Notes: a model not told the origin generated them from the letters alone. 64,000 bases of DNA from Calonectria ilicicola (GCA_020809705.1 CP085833.1:558001-622000), one strand, 5' to 3'; counted from the stretch's first letter, positions 1 to 12,860 are shown. Numbers and translations are program-made.

Positions 1-1456
1 TGCCAAGCTGTAAACTTGGAATCATTTTTGTATAGTATTTTTTTTTCTTGCTGTTTTTGTTTTTTTCTTTGTTACAAGAGCGAAAATGCATTGCCGTGTC
101 TAAACACTTGCATCTGGGGTTTGGGAATTGTTTACGAAACAGGCGCTTTTTTTTAATGATTTGGCTATGAGTTTGATGATGGGGATAGCTAGCAAAATAG
201 CAACGAAAAGAGTGAATACACTATTTTGACCCAATTAATTTTTTTATTCCGAGTGCCGCGTTGTATTAACCGCAAAGCATCTAAATAAGTGTTTGTGAAC
301 ATGTCTATTTATGTACCTGAGGCTATCATCATGGTGATGAGAAACTGGTCACATGAGGTAAACTTTACTGCCAGAACGTCAAAAGAACCACAAAAGCAAA
401 TAAATAAGATACGAAAATGAATCTCTGGTAATATCGTGTTATTGCTTCGAACTTCTTCTTGATCTTGAGTTCACTTTTGAATGGTGTCGTCATTTTTTGT
501 TGGGTGTCACTGTTTCATCGTGTGGTGTTTAGCTCCATCGTCCGGATCGGAGGCCAACCTAAACTACTGCGGGAAGATGGTTTCCCACATGGCAAACACG
601 CAGCGGGAACTACAATAAATTGGGTCCTCTTCCAAGGCTAAACTAGTCGCAAGCTATCACCCAAACTGCGAGATCGCGGTCAAAGTGTGATGCCGAGGTA
701 GCTTTGAGCTTGGTGTAGGGTAACAGTTCGCGGCGGGACGTGCGTGGACAACTTTGATAACAAGTACCTGATACATGCTCCACAACGCGTCGGTAAATTA
801 TTACCATCAAAGTAACCCAAGTGGGCCGTTTCTGACTTTTCTTTTAGATGATAAATCGCGTCAAGCATGAATTCATATGCGTAATGAAAACACGGCGCGG
901 TCTATCCTGGTCAAATCCTGATTACAGGCCTCAATGGGCACGCTCCCCTGTCCCAACCCATTCCTCTTCACACCTAAAAATAAAAAGCAAAGAAAGACGG
1001 GGAGATGATTTTCCTCTGGGGTCCGACTGAATTTTCGCAATCCAACTTGATATGTGGATCTCGACATTAAGCATCACCCGTGAGGAACATACCCCCACTT
1101 CTCGCTCTGTCGCGGTTATGGGTATTTTGCTCGAAGCCGTTTTAGGCTAGAGAGAGAGGTGACTGTCGTAGATTTCGGATAAAATCTGAATTCAATTGTC
1201 GAGTTTATCAATGAGGAAGGGTTTGAAACGCAAAAGATCATAAACTAAATTTATATACTCTAGAGGGAGGGGAGCAAGATATTTTCCGTAGTAAAAAGGA
1301 AGAGTAAAAGCCGTTACAGCCATACACGATTAAAAAAATTAGGTATCACTTTCTTCACAACGAAATATATCTTGGCTTCATATTTCTTTTTATTCATTAT
1401 ATAGTCATCAATTAAGGCCCACCTCATCCTGAGCCTGATATGTATATATTCATGCT
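1..1456. other. Intergenic, no gene seen
   Basis: AT-rich, with homopolymer T tracts near the left edge. Only short open frames occur and none has a recognisable motif. The right part is the 3' flank of the dehydrogenase that ends at 1457. Confidence 0.6.
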
Positions 1457-2471
1457 TTAGAATTTCGAACCCCAAGTCTCTTCCGAGCTCAAACAGTCGC
1501 GGGCCAATTGATCTCCATGGTCCGCATTGCTTGTAACGAAACCTGCTTCGGGACTCATGTCTGGGCCTGGGTCGTTGAATGTGGATACATGGCGAGTATT
1601 ATCCTTGCCGACCTCAAGAATGGTTCCACCAGGGTGTTCATCGCTTTCTACACATGCAAACATGGCCTGCGCAACCTCTTCTGGCGTCACCCAGCCATCC
1701 TTTGTTTGGTCGACATTAGCTAGCTTTTCTGGGTGCTCTGTCCACAAGGGAGTCTTGACCACACCGGGCGCAACGGCAGTGATACGGATACCGTCGCTGG
1801 CCTCGATTGGTTCCATGCTTCGGACAAATCCTGTAATTCCAAACTTGGTGGCACCATAGATTGGAGCTCTGTAGACGGGGTAGTATCCAGCCACTGAGGC
1901 AATGTGGACGATTCGCTTTGGGTTTGCGACCGATGCCTTTTCTTGAGCAGGTTTTGACGAACCCGGGGCAGCCTTTGGGTATAACCAGTGGGAAATAGCC
2001 ATCTGAGTTGCACGAATGGGATGCGTCAGATTGATATCAATGAGCGCATAGTGTCCTCCATCGGGGTCATCTTTGCTTTCTGGTGAGCCGGGAGGGTGCC
2101 AGAAGCTGGACCAATGCGGTTCGTAGACTCCTGCTCCAGGGCAGAGCACATCGAATTCACCGAATTCAGCCAGTGCAGTTCGGAACATTTGCGACAAGTC
2201 TGGCCACGAAGTCACATCTGTTTTCACAAATATAGCCCGTGGGCTTGCCTGGTACTGGTCCACGAGGGCTTGAGCCTCTGGGCGAAGCGACAAGTCTGCA
2301 AAGACGACATTGCAGCCTTTTGCTAAAAGGATGCGGGCAAATTCCAGGTTGATTCCTAATATACGGTTATTGATTCCCGCCGCAATTAGGCCTGTTGGCT
2401 AGCGTGGTTTACTTACCGGAACCAGCTCCGGTGACGATGGCGGTTTTGCCAGAGACGGAGAAGGGAGCCAT
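1457..2471 (-). CDS. Short-chain dehydrogenase/reductase (SDR), 15-PGDH-like
   Basis: Predicted NAD(P)-dependent oxidoreductase of the classical SDR family; substrate unknown. Two exons on the minus strand: 2417-2471, then 1457-2355, with a 61-nt GTAAGT...TTAG intron at 2356-2416, giving 317 aa. Exon 1 encodes the N-terminal beta strand and the cofactor loop TGAGSG, whose last glycine is completed across the splice. This is why I start at the ATG at 2469-2471 and not inside exon 2. The active-site motif YGATK (YxxxK) lies in the second half, preceded by the SVAGYYP segment with the catalytic Ser. No signal peptide is seen, so it is probably cytosolic. It is transcribed divergently from a Zn2Cys6 regulator (ATG at 2866) across about 390 bp, which suggests co-regulation. 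The family assignment is secure; the 15-hydroxyprostaglandin-dehydrogenase-like label reflects only general resemblance. Confidence 0.9.
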
Positions 2472-2865
2472 TGTGTATTTGTTGGCTAAAAGGACCCCTG
2501 GTTGAGAGATTAATGATACTATAATCAACAAAATCTACAAGGTATGGCGACAGCGACTGATGTATTGATATATATGAATGGCAGCGCCAAAGAATTCCAT
2601 TCACAATTAATTCGGTTGCCTACAAGCGCCCGCACCCCCACTGTTGGGCGTGTGCTAACCCCGCACTCGGCTCGATGCCCATAACCAGAAAAAATTTCCC
2701 CTAATCTCTCGGCTTGCTTTCCGTCTTGAGCTGGGGAATTCGTCGTGGGTTTCCTTTTGTTCTCATATCCCGAGACACTCCCCAACAGGGATTTCAACTG
2801 AATATTGCATTGCATAGTCATTCCAGGCTCATTGGATTCTTTAATACGCACTTTTCCTGGAAGGA
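2472..2865. promoter_or_regulatory. Bidirectional promoter region of SDR and Zn2Cys6 regulator
   Basis: A 394-bp interval between the two divergent start codons, the only space for both promoters. Several CGG triplets occur, the half-site recognised by many Zn2Cys6 dimers, but I see no clear CGG-Nx-CCG palindrome. The regulatory role is inferred from layout. Confidence 0.45.
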
Positions 2866-4947
2866 ATGCGTTCCTATTCTGGATGGTCAGTGAACCGACT
2901 CCCCTTAGTGTACCGCTTTTAACCCTGATCAACAGCTTGACTTGTAGATGTCGCAAACTGAAATGTGACGAGGTCAAACCTATTTGTGGTCATTGCACCA
3001 AAGGATTTCGAGATTGTACATACTCTGAACGATCCATCTTTCGAAATTTCGACCTTCGTTCGCAATCAAAGCGCAAAAGCAAATCTACAAATAACTTTGC
3101 ATCTGACGTGGTTTCGAATTTTGATACCGACCATGTGTGGCTAGAAGTGCCGTCTCAACGTGAGTCTCCACGCCATGCCTCTTTACTAAGCTAATGAACT
3201 ACTTTAGTTACGTTTATCCAAATTGAAGACCCTTACTCTCATGAGGACTTAGAAAACCTGGAAGGACTCCCAGATCTAACAAGCATCGAGCAGACCGACC
3301 CTATCTTGCACCAAATCTCTTCCATTGACATTGACCAGCCGATTGTTGAACTACAAAGTGATCTTGAATTTGGACTGAATCCAAACCCCACTGAATCTAG
3401 CTATTCATCACCACGCCCAGCAGATAAGATCGAGATTCCAATCGACCCAAATATCATCTCTCTACACTTGGTGAGACATTTCAAAGAAGGCCCAGGCCAA
3501 TGGTGAGTCTACTAACCAGGTGGCACTTTACTATTGCTAACCATTTTCCAGGATGGACCTTTTCGATACTGGTGCATACTTCTCTTCAAAAGTTCCAGTA
3601 ATAGCAGCGACTCGACCTTTACTCAAGTCTGCCGCATGTGCACTTGCCGCCAAGCATTTACAGCACATCGATTCGAAATTCCAGGATAATCAATTGTATT
3701 TAAATCGACCGAATAACAGAGGTCCATTGGGCGATCATCATGTGGACTGGCACTATCAATCTGCGACATATTATGATCAAGCTATTGGGCACTTGAAAGA
3801 GGCAATCAACTTGCAAAAGTTTGATGAAGATATATCAGAAAAAGAAGAAGTATTTGCAGCTGTGGCTATACTTTGCACCTATGAGTTGATGACTGCTCCA
3901 GGAACCGCTTGGAGGGCCCATCTTAGCGCTTTGCCTCTTTTTAGCCCCGAAGCAAGTCTAATATCGGTTGCGTGCTCGCCCGTTATAATACCAAGAACAG
4001 CCATAAAAGGGCCCATATTTTGGAGCCTGGCCAGGCAAGATCTACTTTGTGCCTGTAAGTATCCTAGTTGTGCTTTCCTCGAACGGCTACTGAATTTACT
4101 AGTCATTAGTGAGACACAGACACGCCTTGACCTCAAGGACATGAGACTATGGCAAAACGCCGGCCTTGCGACCGATGAAGACGGCTTTCTGCAGCCCTTT
4201 AGTCCACCAAATTCTGCCGATGTTCGCCCATCGGCAGATGTGGAAGAGGACACGAAAAGCAATGAGTTAATCTGGCTTCTTGGGAAACTAGCAAACCATC
4301 TCACATCAGGGGATGCTCTCTATCCCGAAGACTATGCACTGCCACCTGGCCAAAGACCCATCATTGGAATTACGCAGGAACAGCTCCTTGAACGGTGGAC
4401 CTTGATGGTAAACGAACTACAAAAGTGGCACGCAAGCCTTCCGCCAACGTTTCAAGCTACTGCTCGCACAAAGGCGAATAGTCAGCCAGCAAAGCAAGGT
4501 GCTGGCGGGGGAGATATTTTTGACCAGATTTGGTATGATTTACCACTCTGCGCTGCTACTATGCAGAGCTATCACATGGCGAGCATATTATTACTTGTCA
4601 ACCGCCCGCAGGAATCCACAGCAATCCGGTCCACAGTGTCGGCCCGCCTCAAGTCGTATCGGTATACGCAGACCGAAGTTCTTCGACACGCAAGAGAGGT
4701 TTGCGGCATCAGCCTTGCAAATCCGACAGATCCTGTGCGCATAAATTCCGTCCAGGCGCTTTTCGTGGCCGGGCAGGTTTTCCACGAGTCGCTGGAGCAG
4801 AATGCCGTGCTGGAGTTGCTCTCCGGGATTGAGACGGACCTTGGCTGGACTACTAGCTTCCACAGGGCCAAATTGATGGATGAATGGATGAGGGACCAGG
4901 ATGGCCACAGTTGCGAGAGGAGCGGCCATGATTGGATATTTCCATGA
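2866..4947 (+). CDS. Zn2Cys6 fungal-type transcription factor
   Basis: Predicted nuclear DNA-binding regulator of 628 aa. Five exons: 2866-2885, 2936-3159, 3208-3502, 3552-4054 and 4103-4947, with introns of 48-50 nt; the exon sum is an exact multiple of three. Joining exon 1 to exon 2 creates the full zinc cluster. The first Cys codon is split across the intron, giving Cys at residues 7, 10, 17, 24, 27 and 34 in the pattern C-x2-C-x6-C-x6-C-x2-C-x6-C. Exon 4 opens with the WMDLFDTG segment typical of the fungal-specific domain of ARCA/UPC2-like regulators (Fungal_trans_2), which fills the rest of the protein. The fourth intron (4055-4102) is 48 nt with no stop, so it reads through. It is placed because removing it restores an FISETQTRLDL segment expected in this family. 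Likely target: the divergent SDR gene. Confidence 0.88.
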
Positions 4948-5705
4948 GTTGAAGCTAATGCTTAACCCAATCATGTGGCCATCTTCCCCGCTCCAAAGCC
5001 CACCCCGAGTCCGCAACACGCACGCACGCGCAATGCAGTTCGGTTGAAATGCCACCGAAGGCAAAAGGACTGGTTCAGCAAATTGGCCAGTTGTCCAAGG
5101 GCCGTGTTTGCGCCGCGTCGCGCCGTGTCATGCCGTGTTCCTCCTCCTCCACGACGTCTGCGGGGCCATGGTGCCAATTTGGCCAGTTGAAACTGCGCCA
5201 CCCACCTCGGCTCGATTGCTACTTTCGTTTATTTGATCAGTCACGAGGCCGGCCCGCAGCGATGGCTTGGTGGAGAATGCCACCAGCGATTTCGGCATAC
5301 TTTGTGACCTCGCTTGGCAACTTTAACCTAAGACTATAATTGTGCAATAGAACTTTATAAGTTGGATGTTATGCTGATTTGTTGAGCATCAATGCCGTTG
5401 GGTGCTTACTGGCTGTGAATAATTTGGAATGGACATCACAGTTAAGCCGATACGGAACCCATCCACAGCTGTGTAATTTTCCAAGGCTTCATGTAGCTTT
5501 AGACACGGTAGATAAATTTATTCGCGGCTATGATATAATGTATATTATGAATCTTTTTCATATCTCGAATGACAAACTCAAGGTTTGGCTAAAATGCGAG
5601 ATAATTCGCTTTTTCATCCCTCATCTTTTCCATTCTATTATTTCACTTATTTTTTCCCCCTTCTTCATTTACCCCCGAAAACCGTGTTGGTTCTTTTCTT
5701 TAGGA
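4948..5705. other. Convergent intergenic region
   Basis: Lies between the 3' ends of the Zn2Cys6 regulator and the rhodopsin-fold membrane protein. GC-rich at 5000-5250, then AT-rich. Open frames here overlap on both strands and carry no motif. No separate gene seen. Confidence 0.55.
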
Positions 5706-6908
5706 TTATTGACTAGCCCTGAGTGGGCTCGTGTCTTCGTATGTAAACTGGCCTTTTTCAGATGCTTCATGAGCGTTGTCTGACCTGAGTTTGGCTCGCA
5801 AGTCTGCTAGGCGAGGCTGCCAAATCCGCAGATATGGCCGTAGTGACGGTAGAATGGCAACGATGAGACCAGTATGTCCATCTGCAACCGCAAGCGCTTC
5901 TGTGATTTATTGTGAGCTTCAGACATGCCAGGGTTGGAGAATAATATACATACCACCTGTAGTTAAAGCTGGTACTGGCGTAAACACAGCCTGAACAACA
6001 AACCACCTTGCAACTGTAACAGAAATATTGATGAGACCAATGCAAAATGTGATGCTAGCGCTGATCTTTTGTGCTTTCGTCATATTTAATCGGCTGATAC
6101 AGATGAGTGGAAAGATAAAGACTGCCATAAAAGTTAGAAAAGAATCTGGTGAAGCGGGGTGGGTGCGTACTCAGTATATCAGAAGAAAAATGCAATGCCC
6201 AACAAATGTTGTCATTGATGCGCATGCAATGACCAGGGCATACTTCAGTTAATGACCTAGAATCGAAGATTAGCTTCAAGAAATCCAACAAAATGAAGTA
6301 ACCTACCAGTAACACCCCATTTTGCAATGAAAGATAATCAAGAGCATAGTGACGATAAAACAGACTCCGACGTAGGCAGATAGACAGTAGAGCGTCCACC
6401 TGAGCTTCTTAGAGCCATCTGAAAAGATTTCCCAATACACAGCTATAAGCGTGGCTTTGTTGCAGTACTGCTCCAAGTAGAAGGGATAATACAAGATGTA
6501 GAACACCTATAATATCAATATGTCAATTGGCGATGTTAAATTAGCTAATTACAGTATATCAACAACGTACCTTGTAAACATAGACCAGTTCGGCATCTGA
6601 TTTGGGAACATATTTTGTCATTCTGAAATCAATATTCGGTTGATAAACTCTGTGCTGATTCAGCATGATGTCTCCAACACCAAGCCCGATCGCGGAAGCG
6701 AATGCTCCAAAGATGAAGTAGTCGCTGACGACCAGCCCTCGTTTGAGGTGAAATATTCGCAAATTGAGTCGTGCTAGTATAAGAACAAAGGCGATGCCGA
6801 TTAATAGCCACTCAATTGCCTGAGGGAGTAGTCAGCCAACCGGTTTGCATTTGCACGGAAGCCGTGCACACATACAATGAGGGCATCTCCTGCTATGCCT
6901 CTGGCCAT
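5706..6908 (-). CDS. Seven-helix integral membrane protein, fungal rhodopsin-like (SAT4/PTH11) domain
   Basis: Predicted plasma-membrane protein of 309 aa in the fungal rhodopsin-domain family, whose best-studied member PTH11 is a putative receptor in plant pathogens. Six exons on the minus strand: 6876-6908, 6571-6819, 6307-6506, 6171-6256, 5954-6121 and 5706-5899, with introns of 49-64 nt. The exon sum is 930 nt, exactly 310 codons. Hydrophobic helices are spread along the protein. After splicing the family hallmarks appear: a W-S-L segment followed by a cysteine-containing loop, then WALHFSSDILIF, then a QKI turn. The last exon has a polar C-terminal tail. No CFEM domain precedes it, so it is a short PTH11-like protein. 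It could also be an uncharacterised SAT4-type protein; ligand and role unknown. Confidence 0.82.
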
Positions 6909-8413
6909 ATTTGAGGCAGAACCAGGTCACTAGGGAATTTCTCTCCGTTGAAAAATTTCCAGATGTTCTGGATTTAATTTTAAAGAAGAAGAGAAGATGT
7001 TGAATCAAGTTTGACTCTTGTCAATTCTCGAGGAGCCAAAAAGTAATTTCATGGGAAGCCGTTAAATTTACCACAACGAGAATCCAGGGCAGTGGAATGA
7101 CGGAGGGAGGAAGATCAACTGATCCCGCTTACTCAGCGAATTAGGCCAGGTCCAGACTCGGTGGTGGACGGTTTGCGACGTCCAAGTTCAGAGCGGTCTA
7201 AAGTCAAACCGATATCTGCAGCGAGTGGGCTTACCGTAGAGCATTTTGGTTGTTGACTATATGTGATAAGGTTGACACCGGCTTGGCATTTTGCTCTTAC
7301 GAATTGCCTAATGAACCGCTTTTTCATGTAAAACATCAAACCACGTGCGCGGCGCCTTTGTCGCGGCGTTTGCGTTCTTGTTTCATTGCTGCCAGGTAGA
7401 GATCTTCTGAATAACTTTTCTTTTCGTGTCATGTAAGACGCCCGTGCGCCAGCTTATCGCATTCCAAGAGATTCATAACTACAGATGGAGGATAGAAGAC
7501 CGGACTCCGCCGTAGCCTAAGAAAACCAAACAGGGTATCGCTCTTGACACAATACCTCGATACCTCGGGTCTAGACACAAAATAGTAAACGGTCAAGTGT
7601 ATTTCTATATGGGTATTCTGGTTGTGTGTATTGTTTCTGCCACTGGAATGTGAAATAAGCATTCTAGGATTAAACGGATAACTAAGGATCCCCACACGGG
7701 ATCACCTTATCACATGTTTAAACTAGCCGCCGCCCCATTGATGGATTTCAGCCAGATGTGATATAGGCCATGTTTTACTTTGTGGCTAAAGTCTGGCTCA
7801 TTTCAAGGTTCTGTCGGCACGACCGGCTGTTCGGCGGAATATTGTACATTCTAGAATTTTAGCCGTATTCCTTTTTAGTGTTGGAAGATGTTATTTGGGC
7901 CGAACATGGCGCTCGCCTGTAATTGGAATACTGACTCAAATTTTACGCTTCTTGTGAATTTAGAATTAGATGACCCTGGCATATACTAAGTTTATAAATG
8001 TATTGTGGCCATCAGAATTAAACACCGACTAATAGACATATTTATTGATCTATTCGGAATCCCTATCCGTATTTCTAGGCTATGGATACAGCTGCTCAGA
8101 CTACATGAATGGTCTGACGAGTTGCTGAGATGCTGCTATCTTCCGGGCCTGGAAAAACAAATCCAGCACCAACTCGCTCAAAATGGTGCTCCCCAACAGT
8201 ACTGGGTCTGAGTAGCAAGACAACGTATGGAATCTAGAATTTGAGTTAGCAAGAATATTGATTTCCTCATAGTTTTGTTAGGATCTTAATACTGTTATAC
8301 GTTTGGGCACACTTCTGAAGAATTCAATCTGGTCTGGAAAGTAAATATCTTTCCAACTTCAAAAATTAACTAAATTAGTTTTATTAGCACAAATGAAAGG
8401 TTTTGGAAAGAAC
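6909..8413. other. Intergenic, one small unassigned ORF
   Basis: About 1.5 kb between the membrane protein and the HET gene. A 68-codon plus-strand ORF at 8005-8211 begins with a non-ATG codon and contains a W/L-rich stretch followed by CCYLPGLEKQI. It looks protein-like but matches no family I know. It may be the last exon of a decayed gene. Nothing else supported. Confidence 0.4.
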
Positions 8414-10158
8414 TCACTCGTTGAAGTCTTCCCATTGAGCCAGAAAAACAACATGCACCATACTAAAATATTCATCATCAAAGGCGGCTGCACCAGCCAA
8501 TTCCGAATTGTCAGACAGGGATTGGATCCAGTGGCAAGGGGCCGTCCTGCAGTTTTTCGCTGCTAACAGTAGATCGGAAAATACTGCTTTGCTATCGTCA
8601 TTTAGAATCTCGGCTTTGGTGTTAGAAATTTTGAGTTGTGCCACATAGCCTTCGATTTTCAGGGCGCCAGAATGCTCAATAATAACACGAGAGTGCAGCG
8701 ATAACTGCCCCTCAGACAGCCAGAAGAGTTTTGGCCCTCCTTTTGAGGCCCAAGACCAAGAAGGCACATTCGCTAGGTGTTCTGACCTCCGTGCCTTATC
8801 TTCCATTATCCAGAAGAGCTGCTCATGGATATCCGACTCAAAAGTTCCTAGAACATACCTGCTTTTGGTTATCTCACCAAATGCTTGAGATAGTCCTTCT
8901 AGAGCAGCTAGACGATCTGTTTTGTAAGTGAGCTGACGCTTGCTGAATTCCTGCAGTATGTTTCCCCAATATTCCTTGTATTGCTGCGTGTCAAGTTGAT
9001 TTCTTTCACCTGAATCTAACACGCTGCATTTCCATGACATACCGGTGGGCATAAAATGCAAAGTTCTTCGTGCTAGATACCACTCCTGCATAGCCCACCC
9101 TCTTTTATTCAGCGGCCCCCAATATGGCGATTCGTCCTGGGGGAAATCTAGCAAGAGTCGCATACAACCAGATGTCCTGTCTTCTGTGACATAGTAAGGA
9201 ACATCTACCGTAGTCGAGGATCGGCGTTCGTTAGAGAAACACCCTTCTTCTGGGTTCATAGATCCCGAGGCTGCAATGACAAGGTACGCTTTCTGATACA
9301 CGTCTGCCATTCTCGATGATTCTGAAGCCCAATCCATTGCATCTCCCTGTATAATGCACAGACTGTCGATCCAAAGATAACGAATTCCGATCTCTCGTGT
9401 AATAATGATTGCATCTTGAAAGGTTTTTGGAAGATGATTGAACTGAATCGTAGTGAGGTGGTCCTGTATGTTTTCTCGTGTTGTTACCATAGTCTGTGTA
9501 CCTTTTGGGCCCCAACAATAACTTAACGCACAGTAATTTCCGTGTTGACCCCTGGTTTCTATGAGGGAAATGAGACCAGTGTTTCCAATCCCAAGATCTA
9601 ATACTCGAGTTGGTAGTTGTGGGCCTGAAATTTCATTTATCAAAGTTCCGGCAAGAGTCTTTTTACAACAATCATGCTCCTGAATGCATGTCCGAATCCA
9701 AGACCTGATAAACGCAAATGCCTGCGGGGAGTTGTCACATGACAATGGAGGCTCAGTACACACATTACCAGAAAAGGTAGCAGGAGACCCTAGACACAAA
9801 TTACCATGACTATACCTTCACCGGAAAGCTCTCAATAGCTACCAGGATCACCCCAAATCGACATTGAGACTTTGATTGACTCAATTTCAATGTTAAGTTG
9901 TACGGCGCTGATTGGTTGATCAGGTGCCGCTACAAGGCCATTAAACGACCGAAAACACAACCCGTGAAGTTTAGATGTACTTTGTATGGAGATAGTTGGG
10001 TGGTCGAGGATGTAGTCAGATATCGTTTTGCAAAGGGGGCAATCCCGTGAATTTGCACGTATTCTGACAATATTCCAGAAAGAATCTAGTCCAGGCCAAA
10101 TTTCAAGCCTTAGGGATATGGCCATGGCAAGACCGTTGCAGTCACGACAAAGATCCAT
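8414..10158 (-). CDS. HET-domain protein (heterokaryon incompatibility type)
   Basis: Predicted 563-aa protein of the HET family (PF06985), a domain linked to regulated cell death in vegetative incompatibility. Two exons on the minus strand: 9843-10158 and 8414-9789, with a 53-nt intron joining in frame. The N-terminus carries paired cysteines (CRDC and CPLC), often seen ahead of HET domains. The three HET blocks are visible: YCALSYCWG, then LPKTFQDAI, then RYLWIDSLCIIQ followed by a D/W/S-rich segment, MADVYQKA and the AASG turn. A C-terminal region of about 250 aa follows. A GTGAGT sits exactly at the apparent stop, so a small extra 3' exon cannot be excluded. HET genes are numerous in these fungi, so a role in self/non-self recognition is not proven. 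Confidence 0.88.
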
Positions 10159-11456
10159 TTTAGAGAGAGGAAGCAGATGAAAATCTAGGAAAGAACAGGT
10201 TTGTTTGGCTCGTAAGCGGAAAACGGGAGATATTACTGCTGTGGGATTAGGAAGGGATTTGGACCTGGTTTAGCCTGAGAAATCAGGCCATAAAATCTAA
10301 TGGCATGTTATGTAAGCCATGCTTGGTGAGATAGGCTACATACAGGCTTACAAATGTGCACTGCATGGGAATTTGAGAAGCGGCTTTCTGATAGGTTCAA
10401 CCCAAGAAGTGGGTTACTATGATTGGACTCATTCAGGCGTCTCTCAGAATAAAATGCTCAAGAGGTATACGGGGAAACATAGCAGGATGAAGTTGAAACT
10501 ATATCTAGAGTGCACCTTTGCGGCCTGCAGTTCCACCAGTCTCTTCGGGAGCTTGAAGGCAACATCGCTATGCTCTATTCTATAAAGCGGATAGAGGCTG
10601 CAATCTGAGACACAGCATCGCCCTGCATCTTGATGTACAACACTAAAATTCGTGGCGATCCGATTGTTACGATGTCTTTTGCTCAGACCTAGCGCGCCTT
10701 GTCTGTTCCGTAAACATCAAACGGCCGGTTTGACTTGTTGAATTAGGCCAGACCGCCACACTCGATCCTGAAGTCTGTTTTTGTGAGTGCTCATGTATAA
10801 AAATAGTTATTTTTTATCGACCATCTTTATTAAGCACTTTATTTTATATGAAAGATAGACTAATGAGAGAAGGTATCGAGGATGTGTGGTTGTGACTCTG
10901 CAGCTTAGCAGCCCCAAGCAAAAGCGGCGATCAATGTCTTCTCAAACAGGCGGGATAAGCGTTTCTCCTCTGTTCTCTGGCGGGTCCTTGTCGTGTAATT
11001 GTCTCCAGGTGAAGGGCGGCGTTAAATTAGCGTGTGTGGGATCCACAGCATCTGCCGGCACCCAAAGTTTTGGATAAAAAGGCTACCTCGTCTGGTTCGT
11101 CAACTCGGCCAATGGAAGCCATCGTCTTCTCACATCCCTCTCCATCCCTCCATATAAACTCATCCCCCATGTATCAGCCTTGTTCCCCGCGCGCTCAAGT
11201 CAAAGAGCAGCACCATGACTCGACGCGGACAAGACGTTTGTTTGTATCACACGGGCCGATTCCGAGGGTGTTTCTGACATGCGGTCCGGGCTAGCGGCTG
11301 GAAATTAGCTTGCGCTCAGGGCGTCGATCCCTTCAGATTTGGGGACGTGACGTGACGGCCAGGGAGGATAATTATTATTCATAAAAACATAACAAGGACC
11401 ACAACCCCATTGTTCAGCTTCTTGCTCGCTTCATCTCGCCAGTTCTTGTATCCAAA
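10159..11456. other. Intergenic with cutinase upstream region
   Basis: No gene seen. The right part is the promoter of the cutinase. A CCAAT box (reverse-strand ATTGG) lies near 11109, CATATAAACT at 11151-11160, an A/T-rich element at about 11371-11390 and a CT-rich stretch just before the ATG. Confidence 0.45.
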
Positions 11457-12460
11457 ATGAGATCAATTGTTGCCCTCGCTACTGTCTTCGCCTCTGTCGC
11501 GTCTGCTCAGCCGCTGAGCGTTCGCGACGCCTCATCCGACACGGAGAACGGTTGGAGCACGGTCCTCCAGGGAGATTCCAGCGCCTGCGCCGACTTGGCC
11601 GTCATTTGGGCCCGAGGCACCTTCGACTCTGGGTACGTTTGCAATTTTTTTTGTGGCTCGCCAAGTGTACGCCTGCATATCGGCTAACCGACATTTTCCA
11701 CTACAGCAATATTGGTCCTTGGGTTGGAGCACCCTTTCGCGATGCTTTGGTCGCCAAGCACAGCAATGTATCATTCCAGGGCGTCGATTCCAAGTCCTAT
11801 CCTGCTAACCTGGACCAATATTTGAATGAGGGCGGTTCAAATAGCTGCGGGACTGCCCTGGGCGCTGCTGTCAACTCTTACGCTTCTACTTGCCCCGATG
11901 CGAAGATTGTTGTCTCTGGTTGGAGGTTTGTCGCTCTAAAAAAAAATTTGTGCCAGCTCGTTAAGCTAACACCGCATTGCAGCCAAGGATCCTTATGCGG
12001 TCGCAAAAGTTTTAGCGCGATCAATAAAGCTGCGCTTGCCAACGTGATAGCATTTGTTGCGTTTGCCGATCCTTACCCTCTCTTCAAAGATAGCGTTACT
12101 TTCCCAGCGGTGCCCTCTGGAGTTGAGCACCTGAACATCTGCAAGCAGGATCCGACTGACCCGATATGTGGCGCCAAGGAGGCCGACTGGCCTTCAACAG
12201 TGCCTGGCGTCATTGATCTTCTGCAGGGTGTCGTAGAGTCAATTGGAACTGGGAAGGCCAAGCTAAATGATGCTCAACAGGCGGCCGTGGGTGACCTTCT
12301 CGTGAAGCTCACCCTTCAGACGTCTGGCCAGATACTCACTCTGGCTAGGGATATCGCAGATGGTCACCTTCAGAGATGGATGCTCTCACCCCAGCACTTC
12401 TGGTATGGGATGGATGGTTCAGTCGAGGCCGCCGCCAAAAAGGTCATCGCGATGCTCTGA
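11457..12460 (+). CDS. Secreted cutinase-family serine esterase
   Basis: Predicted extracellular cutin or polyester hydrolase of 290 aa. Three exons: 11457-11632, 11707-11925 and 11983-12460. The N-terminus is a clear signal peptide, MRSIVALATVFASVASA, cut before QPLSVR. Family blocks follow: the ARGTFDSG-N-IGPWVG region (split by intron 1), QGVDSKSYPA and the GG-SNSC segment. The nucleophile elbow G-W-S-Q-G exists only after removing intron 2 (11926-11982), which splits the Ser codon. The CKQDPTDPIC segment carries the likely catalytic Asp between disulfide cysteines, and HFWYGMDGSV at the C-terminus carries the likely His. It is longer than classical cutinases (about 210-230 aa), with an added segment of about 50 aa before the His motif. 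It could equally be an acetylxylan- or feruloyl-esterase-like member. Confidence 0.9.
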
Positions 12461-12860
12461 GTAATTTGGCATGGGGAATGCGATCCAAAATTAAGAATAA
12501 TTCAATAGTCTATGTTGAAGGGGATGGGATCCACGCGCCTCTAGGAACCCGTAATTTTAGCCTTGGTCTGGAACAGCCATGAGTACTAACTGTAATCTCG
12601 AATATATTTGATCTATGCATGGTATTTGGCGTTATTCTTTCTTTGGTATACTGTACAATGCGTGATTGACCACAGGGCACAACTCGTTCGAGTGTATGAT
12701 ACCTTTGCTCGTTGCGCCAAGTATGTCCATGGTAGCATTTCCTTCAACACAGATATGCACCTCTGACCTTTCCCATTGGTTGTAGTCGTCTTGCCATGAA
12801 ACTCCACCTACTCTGTCAACAAATTGGCCCCCTCTTGTTAGTGAACCTATAGCCTATGCC
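12461..12860. other. Convergent intergenic spacer
   Basis: 400 bp between the cutinase stop and the 3' end of the coiled-coil gene; nothing else recognised. Confidence 0.5.

Noticed and set aside
4055..4102. Continuous ORF through this stretch of the Zn2Cys6 gene
   Set aside because: 48 nt without a stop, but with GTAAGT and CTAG boundaries. Removal gives a better family match, so it is treated as an intron.
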